Positions 34,501 through 46,500 of a stretch of 64,000 bases of DNA are shown piece by piece. A program made the translations under genes and the position numbers. Below the pieces are notes generated by a model. It searched no databases and was not told the origin of the DNA. It saw nothing but the letters and a program-made list of their open reading frames with translations. This DNA is from Aplysia californica (Eukaryota > Mollusca > Gastropoda > Aplysiida > Aplysiidae): positions 195,732-259,731 of the forward strand of contig NW_004797886.1 of the NCBI RefSeq assembly GCF_000002075.1, read 5' to 3'. Numbering within the stretch: position 1 is the first letter of the stretch; every line of letters begins with the position of its first letter.

Positions 34501-37500
34501 ATGTCAAATTAACAAGTGGACTTTGTACAGTTTATAAGTTTGAAATGTTAAAAACACATGTTATACTTTATTTTTTAAAAATGACATCGATAAATCTACC
34601 AGTTTGACCCCAATGTTAGTTTTTAGCTGATACTTCCATTCATGGATCGCGGGAAGTTACTCATGACTTTCTCATAATGATATTCTTCCTCCTAGGAGTC
34701 TCTGGTAGAGGCGAATGAGCTGCTGTACTTTGCTGATGTGTGTGCTGGGCCTGGGGGGTTCAGCGAGTACTTGTTGTGGAGGAAGAAGGGAGAGTCGAAA
34801 GGCTTTGGCCTGACTCTCAAGGGCTCTAATGACTTTAAGCTGGAGGACTTCTATGCAGGACCCCCAGAGATGTTTGAGCCCCATTACGGTAAGCAAGATT
34901 TGAAACTCGGTTAAATGCAGGCCACTATTTCCAAGTGAAAGGGATGGTGAAATGTTGTCATTATTAGGGTTCCGTTTATTTTCGTTCTTTGTGAAGATGA
35001 CGAGTAGGAGGAATTTGTTACGGAAGTGTATTATTCTTACTCTGAAATGTATTTCCAGAAATACCTTTGAGTTTACTGGATGGACAGTTACTGATAGATA
35101 CATGAACACACCTAATTTGGGTCCAGCACCTTTTGTGAATTACTTAATGTTATTGTTGGAAAATGAAGGATGTAAGCAAGAATTTAAAAAAATCTTTTTT
35201 AAGGGTTGAAGCAGCTCCTGTCTGAGATCTAGCCAAGTAACTTAGAAGAAGTAAAAATCAATTTCCCCAAGTCTTTTATTCTTGCAGGTGTCGGAGGTCT
35301 GCATGGAGATGGTGATATTTTCAACCCGGACAACCAAGCTGCTTTCAGGAAGTTTGTGTTGGACAACACAGGGGGTCAAGGAGTCCATGTTGTCATGGCC
35401 GATGGGGTAGGTATATTTTGTTTCCTGGTTTTCAAGATGGAACATAGGACATTTGGTACTGACCAAAATGTTCTCGCCCCAGAGATAAATGGCGAGATTG
35501 TTGAGATCACCCGGGCATATAGATACTTAGGGATCACTATAGATATCTAGTTGTCGTGGAAAGAACTTGTTGACTTTGTATCAGAGGCCACATTTTTTTT
35601 CCAGAATTAATTTAAAATAGACAGAAATGTCATGAAAACTTTCTACAAGGCAACGTTCGAAAGCATGGTGGTAACATTTCTAAGCAACGGTTATTACTTT
35701 TAGCTAGAGTTATACAGAAAGCGGCAAAAGCTCCTCTCTTTCACTTAGCTTTACAACATCAATATTGTGAAAACAATAAAGCAGATCATTGCTAACACCA
35801 AAGTCCCATTAAATTCAGAATATCAGACGTCTGTTTTATTTTTTTTTTAAGCAAGAACCAACAGGTATAAAAATTCATTCATGCCAGCATCAATACAAGC
35901 TATTATCAGGTGTGCGAGGAAAACATTATTTTGTATATATCCATCCAATGACTTTTCATGTGCATGTGCCTGTGTATGTAAGTGTTTGTGTTTGTGTGAA
36001 AGAGAAAGTGAGAAAGAGGGAAGGAGCGTGTTAAGGAGTGCATTTTCATGTATGTATTTACGATGCTGCAGCAAATTTGTCCTTGTGGAGATCATTAATT
36101 TTTATCATGTCTCATCTTACCTTATCTTACTTTCTATAAAAAGAAGTATTGTTTTGTACTTAAATTTTTTTAATACTTTTTTTTTTCGTCTTTTATTTTG
36201 AGACCAGTAATATAATCTGTTTTCTTTCAGGGTTTCTCTGTGGAGGGCCAAGAAAACATTCAAGAAATTTTATCAAAGCAGCTGTACCTGTGCCAGTTTT
36301 TGGTGGCTGTCTCCATCTTAAGAACAGGTCTGTAACATGGTTGTTATGATGGAACCTGGTGCTCCTATTGATCCTGTCCAAAGAGATTTTATATATAGTA
36401 CAAGAGCTCGCAGCTTTGACATCACATATGTCAGGCATGGGGGCCTTTTTTCCCTCATCGGCTAGACCAATATGCCCTCAATCACGTAAACAATCTGACC
36501 TCCCACCCCGTTCCCCAAAAGCTCTAGTATATTAATTTAAACACCACCCTGCCTCCATATTTCAGTGCAACCTTGTAGATTTCCTCCAAAGGCGGCCGAG
36601 ACACCTCCACGTGAGCCTTGAAAAGTACTCCCCCATCTTTTTTGTTTTAGTAGAGGTTTTACGGCGCTTGCAATTGCATAAGGTCATATGAGCGCCAGAA
36701 GATTAGAGATGTTGCAAGAGAGTAACAAACATAAAAAAGAAGAAGGGGAAATAAGGACGATAGATGTTTGATAGGAAAGAAGAAGCAAACCACACCAGAG
36801 CACCCGCCAACCAACCACACTCCACCGTCTTTTTAACTGCTCCTGTTTTGCCTTTGAGGTTCAACGTCCCAGAGTGGGAACATGCAGCGTTTGATTCTTT
36901 AAGTGTTTCAACCATCCACCATTCATACTACCTGCTTACGGAGTCAAACTCAAAGATTTTATTCTCAAAGATGTTATTGATTTATTACAGGATAAAATCT
37001 CCAATGTATATATTCAAGTGATTGTTTTTTAGCCATACCACGGCGTCACTTTTCACCCGATTCTGTTACTTTTAGTAAGCGTGACTCAGCAGCCCGCCGG
37101 AGCTACCCGGCTCGGGGTCACGGGGTTAATGAGCCCTGAAGCGACTTTGCCGGTGTCGGTCAGGAATTTCGCATTTTTGACTATGTTTAAAACGATATAA
37201 CTTCTTCCCCATCCCACATAGCAAACCATTACACGGATGTACTAAAAGCTCAATGTCTTGAGATTTATTCTGCGTTAGAATGGTTAGTTTCTGTGCCTTA
37301 GTTTTTGTTCTAGACAAGTGTTTGTAGAGTACCCAATTTGTCCTATTTTAGTTACAAACTTATGAATAAATGATTGGTAATTTAAAAAGGGCTCAACAGA
37401 TCTCTCCAAAATCTGTGTTAAGCTGACTACGAAAATCATGTCTTTTACCATGAGAAATCTTAAATCTGCGCCAGTAGTAATAGTCAAGTTATAAGGGAAG

Positions 37501-40500
37501 AAAGATGCACATCTGCATTTTTTAACTAAAGACGATCAGCGTTAGCTCTTATTTTACTATTAAACAAGAGAGAGTTACTCTGTGTTTGTTCATGAATCAT
37601 GCTGTGTCTGTGCATACAACTAAAAAGATATAATATAAGCGATTAAAAAAAACACAAAACCATGTAAATACATGGGTAGAGATAAGCTTCTTGTATGGAA
37701 TAAAAATAATGATAGCTAAAACATTCATTCTTAGTTTTTGTGTAGGAAATATGCGCGGACACAATTATGAATGTAAAGAAATCAGTTACATTGTCAGTTA
37801 TTGCAAATGGTCATAGAAACGAAGAAAAAAGATGGAAAAGTCTGGTGCTGATTCAGTGTCCCTGGAAAGCTAGAAATTATTCTTATAACCCAATTACAAG
37901 AAGTCATCCCTATTATTCAGTCAACTTACAAAACCTAGACTTAGCGTTTTAAGAAAAGTAAGGAATTTCTGAAGTGTAACAGATACTGTTCATGTATTAA
38001 ATCTACGTTGAAGATGTATTCTAGCACTAAAATCGATTTGTACTTTTCATAGAGAAACTTCATGGTAACTTTTATTAACTTTCGAGAAAATATGCGAATA
38101 TTCACGGTTATATTAGACACATAAAGTTGTATTTGGAGGAATTACTTCATTGCGAATTGTGTGCCCAATGGATAAAATTGTAAAATTACAGCCTTCTATT
38201 ATATACGCAGATACCATCTTTTCTGAGTATCTGCATCAATGTTATGTCGTTCATGTTCCAAAAGTTCGACAGATTTTGACGATGCTTTTTTTATAATATT
38301 GATTTTTTTTCTTTCACGCTAATCAAAAAAAAATTACAATTTAGCATTGCCGACTCCAGCGCGTCTAACGAAATAACCAGACAAGTTACAACGTCCGTTC
38401 TTTTTTGAGTCTTAATAGCAGAAATGCGTGCTTTGGGTGCACTAAATGAGAATTACCATAAATACAAGGATACACCTTAAATTGTACGTTGAAAAGTACA
38501 AAAAATTAGGTCGGCCCAGACAGAGCGGCGACAGGGAGCTGACCCCCGTGACCCCGACGTGATAAGGCGCCCGGCGGGGAACCCCCCGCAGCAACAAAAA
38601 TTCCACTGCCGGTGCGCCGTGATACATATTTATTTCTCTGAATTGATGAATATTTTTATTTCTTGTATTTCCTTGTGGGCAATAGGTAATGGTCATATGT
38701 TCATTCATTAAAGTTTTTCTGCTCAAGACAAAGTTCCTGTGTATTTGCAACTTCTTTCCATTTACTTTGAAATGTAATCCATCTTTGGTCTTTAGCGAGG
38801 TTAGTGCATGCTCTAGTATTATGGTCTGCTCCTCCTTCTACTCTTCTCTTTTTCTTTTGCTTTGATGTGTCCCGGAACATCGTCGTGATGAGTCAAGATG
38901 AACCACAACTCAAGTCAATATTTTTATCAGAGCACGGTCAGCGGTTAACCACCTTATGGTGATGAGACCATAATGGTTTTGTCCGCTTGACTGTGCAAAC
39001 ACCACATACTATGGTCTCAGCTGATACAATGATCAATGATACTAAGTTTTGGCCAGAATTGTGCAAAAATTCGGGGAAGCTCATATTTTTATTGTGAATA
39101 GCAGATGTTTTTTGTTTACACCTCACAAAAAGCCTTTTTTGTTGCTGTGAGTAATTCTGAAGAGTTTATCAATGATCCAAACTGGATTTGCAAAGAGAAA
39201 GTTGATTTTTAAAGATTCTGACTCGAATGAGAGAAAGGTATAGCTTTGTTTTTATTCACTTATTCTAGGTTTATTGCATTTTGATGGATATCTTTCTACA
39301 GTAGCAAATTTAAATGTTCATAACATATTTGGATTGTAGGCAAATTGTATCTACCTTTTCTGATTTAGCACGTAACATTTTATCCTAAGCGAAAGTGGTT
39401 GACAATTGACTTGAGATTTCAAATTCTACCTTTTACTCTGTATAAGGATAAATGTCATCTTTCTTCTGCTTCCTCAGGGGGCCACTTTGTGTGCAAGCTG
39501 TTTGACCTTTTCACTCCCTTCAGTGTGGGACTTGTGTACCTGATGAACATGATCTTTGAGCAGGTGGCTATCTTCAAACCAGTCACAAGCCGACCAGCTA
39601 ACTCGGAGAGGTATCACACTATTTTTTTCTCTGCTGCTTGCTTGTTTTGGGTTGGGTTTTTTGTTGTCTTTGACAATTCCTGCATCCCCTCTTGAGGATG
39701 AACTGCCACCTTTTTGATAGAATAAGAAATAGTGTTGTTCTTTGTAGTTGACAAGGTATGCTTCAGTGACCAAAGTCGTGGAAAGGAAATAAAGGATTTT
39801 TGTACGTTTTTTAATATCTTGATTGTTTTGAGTTACCTGCTTTGGAGAGCAATTTTTCTGTTTTACATATCATCGCTTTAGACCAATTTGTACAAAGTGC
39901 ACTGTATAGTTAAGTGCACTTTGGACAAAATACTTCTGAGGCGACATGGTTTCTCTCACTACACCCTCTGAATATCATATCCTTGAATACCGCATGGCTG
40001 GAGGCACCATTGGCATGTTCTTTTTCTTCACCATCTCTCTTCCATTTCTGTATTCTGTCATGCTTTTTACCATCATTCATTAAGTGATCATCATTATGTC
40101 TCTGCGCTTGTTCTCTTTACCTCAGACACACCTCTGATTTCAGGTACATTGTGTGTAAAAATTTGAAGGAGGACAATGAGACTGTCCGCTGCTACATGCA
40201 CGAGATCAACGTAGACTTGTGTCGTTACATGTCTGCCGTGTCTGTGGATGACATCAACCACATTGTCCCACTTGACACGCTCATGAACGATGAGCCATTC
40301 TTTATGTACATGGTGAACTCCAACGAAAAGTAAGTCGCTTTGATTGATTATAGAGGATGTGATATAACAAATAAGATCAAGATGCTAGCCGATGATAGGG
40401 AAAGGCGGAAAGTGTTTGTTCGTGGTCTAAACCCTGATGCAGGGTGAGAAAGGCATTGATGATTACGATATAACTAATAGGAAATGAGAAATCAAGGCTA

Positions 40501-43500
40501 CTTTATTTCTATTGGATTTTTTTTTCTCCATTACATCTGCTGTAGAAGAGTAAGTATGCTTACATGATATCGTATTTGATTATAAACTTGTAAAAACCTG
40601 TTTATTTTTTTCCGAATGAAGCTCTCGCATTTCTCAGAAGGTGAAAAAGCTCCCACCAATTTGAAAATAAATATTGTGCTGGTGAGAGGGGTGTCATCGA
40701 ATCCCAATCTCAACTTGACAACTTGATAGCTGCTTATTGTTTTTTGGATAATATGCTTACTTATTTCTTCACCATTTTCACTTCCCCCCCCTCCTCCTTC
40801 TCATTTTCCTCCTCTTTCCTCCTCTTCTTACTGTTTTGATTTCTCCAATCCCCTGTTTGAGCTTAGAGGTACCTAACTTTTGGTTTACAGTATAAGTGAG
40901 TATCCATTTTTTTGTCTTTATCTTTTGTTCACCAGCTTTGCCAAGGTGCAAGCCATCCACCTGAAGAAAATCGAAGTGTTTACTAAGAACAGGTAATTTC
41001 TTTTTACTTTGTTGCAATTGTTCCCGAATTTGATAATCAATTTTGAAAATTGATAGTATGTATTTGAAAGCATGAAGAGCTTCGAGGACAATTATTTTTT
41101 ATTATAGTTTATAGTTTTTATTTTATTGGGAGAGATCCAGAACCTTTCATAGCTGTACCAAAGGCTTGCCTTAAATAGGGGAAAACAAATGTATTGTATA
41201 CATTTTAATTTTGATGCTGTTGTTAATTAAACAAGTTTCTCATTAAAAAATACTAATTAAATAATGTTTTCTTTCTTTCATTCTTTCAGCTCATGTTCAA
41301 ATTGTTTTTCTTTCTCTGTGTGTGGTTTTCTGGTGCTCTGGTGTGGTTTACTCCTTCTTTCCTATCAAACATTTATCTTCCTTATCTCCCCTCTTTCTTT
41401 CTTGTGTTTGTTACTCTCTTGTAACACCTCTGATCTTCGGCACTTGTGTGACCTTAATGTGTTGCAAGTGCCATAAAACACTTACTAAAACAATTTAAAA
41501 AAAAAAAAAAGTTTTTCTTTCTCTGCAGCCAGTTGTATGAGACCAGGCAATCAGAGGTCAGGAAGAATTGCTTACTGAAGTGGAAGGTAAGCAGAATGTA
41601 TTTATAATTCATCTATTTTAGGGAGTTTCTTTGTCGGGGGTGGGTGGGGAGACAAGATTTTTGTCAAATGTGGGGTTTTTTCAAGTTGTCTGTCCTTTCA
41701 ATATTTTTCCCAAGTGTTTATTTCTTTTACCCATTGTTGTTGTAGTAAGACCCATTGATTGTGACTTGGAAAAAAACTAGCTGTTCACTTACCATTCTTA
41801 TCTAGCTTGCATCAACAATTAAATTAAGTAATTTAGATTAGCTTACAGTTTATTTTAAATTTTTTTCCAGATACCAGATGAGGTACGAGCTGCTCCTGGT
41901 CGACCGGATCCAAACTCTGTGTTCCAGTCTATGGTAAAGGTAAGAAGTCAAAGCAGTCCCTAAGGACAGTGTTTATACGGAACAGCCCTATAATGATGGC
42001 ATGTATGGCTATTTCAGCTCATGTGTGCCTGAAAGTGCCAGCTGTGCTCTTGTTCCTTTCATTGTTGAGTGATGCACTAGTTCACTGCCTCCCTTTCAGG
42101 TTTGTAAATCAAAGTGCCTGCCAACAATATTTGGAGGGGTAGTGGAAGAGAAAAGTTGTGATTGAGCAAACTAAGAAAGACTCATGCGAGAGGAGATTTT
42201 TGAAAATGTAATTTGTCAAGGTCATACTAGAGGTGCTGATTTTTCCTCTTTTATTCAGAAATCCAGATTTCTTGGAGTGTTGAGACTTTGCCCCACTTTA
42301 GGCTGATTGTTGAACTTAGAATATAAAAATGTGTGTCATTGTGATAAAATCAGACACTCGTCAAACTAATGAGATTGAAGCAACCAACATTTTTCTGCCT
42401 ATAGGGCAATTTTTGTCAAGAATTTTTTGGGGTAGTTTTTAGACTTTTTTTTAGTATCCTCAACACATTTTGTGTTTATTTAAAAACATTTCTGTGCAGA
42501 TTTTACGGAAAAAAACATTGTTCTATGACACTTTACTTTAACTTTACTTTTCCGCTCCAGCGGCCATTTGGGTTCTAGCCCTTCGGTCTTTCGATATGGC
42601 CAAGAATTGACAGGTTTATGTGAAAATGTGAAATTACAGTTTTTAAAGTTGCTCAAGCTTTGGAATTCATCCTGTTCAAGATTGACGGAGCGTTACAATG
42701 AAACTTTTTTTTTTTCTTTATTTTTCAGGGTGACTCTGCAGTTCTGGAGCAGGGTGGGACAGTACTGACCCAAGACAATCTAAACAGTATCAAGTCTTTA
42801 GCAAGTTACTCCTGCTCTGTACTAGGGGATGGTCCAACATTCCACATACTGGGATGTGGGGTAAGAAAGAAAAAAGGCTATAGTTGTGATTGTGAAAATA
42901 GACCCGAAATGTGTGTTACGTTGATAATTTTTTGTTTACTTTCTCTTGCGGAGGTGTTGGTCGCCGTCTTGTTATTTTTTTTAAAAATTTATCCATCGCC
43001 ACTTCATTACGGAGTGCACATTGCAGGTCGGATCGGGTCGAGGGCAATCGCCTCTCTCCTCGCCTGAAAAAAAACGGGTTTGTTTTTGATGCGACGAGTT
43101 GGACGCGATCGGCTTGTGCCTCGATAGCCACTTTGCTCCATCGATCTGGCTAACAAACCGCCCTGACCCGACCCGATCCGATCCCCCGATGGGTGAACAT
43201 CAACAAGCCTAGGCCAGTTACGGGAAATGGATAATTATGGACTTTGTGCACTTCGCGAAATTAAAGAGTTCTGTTTTCGTAGTAAAAATCTTTCGCTTTT
43301 TTAAAAGTAAAAATATAATTGTTTTGTGAAAAATGCGAAAAAAAAACGTGAAAAAATCCTGGGAATCCAAAATTATGCAAATGTTACGGAATTATGTGAA
43401 AAAACGCAGTTACGCCACGGACGCACAATAGCATAATCTAACGGGGACAAAATGTAAGACTGGATTTGGGCGTTTGCATCCATTTGAAATAACCTTTGAC

Positions 43501-46500
43501 CCATAAATAACTAAAACAAACACATTTTAAAAAATTTTCTTGTTTTATAGCCATTCATACCATGACATAAAACAAAAAAATGAGCAAAATTATATTTTGG
43601 GTGATTTCTTTTCAAAATGACAATCTCAAATTGTCTCCCGGGCCCTGACCGTGAAATCCGCCATATCTCTCCTTCTCCTTGTCTTTGACTGTTTCTCTCA
43701 AATGACTCTTGTAATCTTAGGCCCTTCAGAAAATTAGTTTTTGGCTTATACCCTTGATATGTTTCTGGATGGACCTGCAGCAGCTGCTTTTATGTTTGTG
43801 ATCTTTCCCAGAGGTTTCATGTGTTTCGTTGGGACAACAGAGGCAAAATGAGGTGGCAAAAACTGAACTCAACAAAACTGGAACTTCCCAGCAAGACCCT
43901 ACTTGAGGTTCAGGAAGTGCAAGAGCTCAAGGGAGAAGTAAGATATTGTTTAATTTCTTTTTACCAGTGCCAGTAAAGTATGCTGTTATTGTTAAGAACA
44001 ATATTTTTGTTACTTATCCCCTCCACCCTCCATTACTTTCAATTTGGGAACAATTTGTACTCAATGTTTTGACTTACCAATATTTCTTTGTACAAACATG
44101 AGAAAAGAACACTTTTCACAGTTGTCTGCATAAATGAAAGGAAGATTTTCATATTTCACAGCCAAAATGTTTTGATAATAAAGACTCTTGCCAAGGTACT
44201 TTAGCAGTATAAGTCACAACATATCATTCAGCGAAATGTTTTCATTTTGTTTTGGGAGTTCATATGGTACTTATTTGGAAATTAGCTAAAATCTGTTCGA
44301 CTGTTCGACACATACGCACAAATGGTCTTTCATATGCACAACAGCAAACAAGAGCCTTATTTGAGTACGCTTTCAGAGTCAGAGGATGAAAAGTTATACA
44401 TCATGGCCACTTCAGTAATTTGTTAATATTTTTGTTAAATGCTCTTTTTTTTTTGGTATATATTTTGTACTTGTGTTACTCAAATCATGGGTGGTTGGAG
44501 GACACCATTGTGAGGTCATTCCTTACTCTTTCACACTGTTATTTCTCTCTGCATGTCTCTCATTACCCCTGTTAAGAAATAACCATATTCATGTTGATGT
44601 CCTGTTTTTTAAAATCTTGCGAACATTTACTCAGCTCTTTTATATGTTGCTAACATCACTTCACAGGGCAAAGGTCAACGCAGGCAGACCACCATTCATG
44701 TGCTAGACGCTCTTTTCCTCTGTGGTGAAGATGTGAGGCAGATGTCTTTTGAGAAAAGGTAAGCCTTCTCACATCCTTCCCTGTAGGGACTTTTTCTTAC
44801 AGAAAATTCTTTTGTCCTTAATTTCTTTTTTTTTTTTTTACTTCCAATGTTCATTTTTTTCAACGGAAGATCATTGTGAAGAATCTTATTTTTCATGTCT
44901 TTGTCCTTTGCCTTGATTCGGATCAATATGATTATTTTATTATATGTGTCACGACATGATGGAATCAGGAGCTCGCCAGTTTTAGCCACTTGGAGTTTTT
45001 GATATCATGTTGTTCATTTGCCTTGCTTTTGATGAAATAAGAAATAACCATCTAGCATGAATAGAATTCGAGCGGGGGTTCCCTAGTGCCAGAGGTAAAA
45101 TTATCGAGAAAATGGCCATCAAATGAATTAACTTCCAAAGCAAAAGTGTCCTTGAAAACTGTAAATTTACTTTTTTTATACCTTTCATCCATGTTTTGTT
45201 TTTTTGTGGTAAAATTCACGCAGGAATGTATTCTTTTAACGGACCTAAAAGGTGTTGAGCAAACAAATTATAATTTTTTTTAAATTGCCCAGCTCTCAGA
45301 AAAATGCTGATTTCTTCGATTACATTATTTAGACAAGGGCTTGATTTCATAATATCTCACATATAACAGTGATCTGTGGATTGTATTTTAGATTTTTTAT
45401 TTATTGTTTTTTTATTATTTTTAATTCTCATTCTCTCTTTTAGGCAAGAAAAACTGGGCAAATTTGTGCGTGCCTTGAGAAAGCCGACAAGGTCTGATCT
45501 GGCTTATATGTTAAAACCTGACGTCTTCCCTCTGGAGCAAATTGACAAGGTCTTTCAAAGGTAGGTGGCTGGACATGATACCCTAGTGCTTTAGCGCATT
45601 ACTGTCTTCCTCATTTAAGTTTTAATTATCATTTGTATCAATGCTGCAAATATGAAAAGAAAAAGCAGATCGAGACTTGGGTATTTTTTTAATTTTGTGA
45701 CATAATAAAAAAGATAAGTTTGATGTTTTTCGCCCCTTCGGACTTCATCAGGAAGGTGATAAAAAACAACTCTGTGGTAACAAAAGGTGCATTCACTTGT
45801 TACACGTTGTAGAATGATGATTTGTCATTATTATCAACATCATCATCATCATCATCATCATTCTTATTACAGTAGTCTCCGCCAAAACGAACAGTGCTTG
45901 GGAGGGCTCTTTAGCGTGTGTTTATGCATAGCGTGCATTTACATGAACCTTGACAAAGAGAGGAAGGGACGCAACCATCTCATTGCTTTGATATTTTTTT
46001 TAGTGACCTCCCTTAGGAGTCGGGGTCATTTTGGCCTTCTCCGATGACTACATTGTGAAGCATTCCCCGACTGCGGTTAAGAATACAAAGGCGTTGAATG
46101 GGTTGGTGGGGGGGGGGGGCAGAAAGATAGACTCAATGTAATGATATGCACCATAAAATGTCGGGAACAGACAGATAGCGTAAGAGGAAACTGTTGGTGA
46201 TAGTCATAGAGACGACGGCGAAGTCACTTGGCTTTCCAAGCAACCACCGCTGGCAGTAAATTTATGGACGACATCAGAATCATAGATCTCTACATTCAGA
46301 GAAATATTTCTCTTGTAATTCGTTGAGCAAGTACATTATAAGCTTTTTGAGCGCAGCTGATTAAGCTTACTTGACTAATCTTTGATCCTATAGAGGCCTA
46401 TCTAGTGTTCTATAGCATTCACGCATGCTGCGCATCACAGGCCTAGGTCTAACTAAACATTACAGTCATTCACCCAAACAACACCAGTCAGAAACCTTCT

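Larger units (their letters stand above)
33262..40329 (+). other. CMTR1: CMTR1 Rossmann-fold methyltransferase (FtsJ/RrmJ type) exons
   Basis: Visible-residue numbering puts Lys224 ([11 protein letters not shown]), the SAM-binding [13 protein letters not shown] at 257-269, Asp347 (VVMADG), Lys387 (GHFVCKLFD) and Glu424 (SRPANSER) in the positions of the K-D-K-E catalytic tetrad. The spacing Asp-Lys 40 and Lys-Glu 37 equals that of the human enzyme as I recall it (364, 404, 441). [18 protein letters not shown] and [16 protein letters not shown] are also conserved. The first Lys and the SAM loop lie on different exons separated by an 830-bp intron. Nothing needed for catalysis is missing. Confidence 0.93.
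40936..45560 (+). other. CMTR1: CMTR1 C-terminal guanylyltransferase-like exons
   Basis: Residues about 487-703 align with the non-catalytic guanylyltransferase-like domain of CMTR1: [82 protein letters not shown] and [17 protein letters not shown]. The domain is a structural module in human CMTR1 rather than an active capping enzyme. Several short exons (57-69 bp) encode its start. Confidence 0.9.

Noticed and set aside
34672-35109. 145-codon minus-strand ORF
   Set aside because: Shadow of the CMTR1 exon 34696-34888 extended into the intron.
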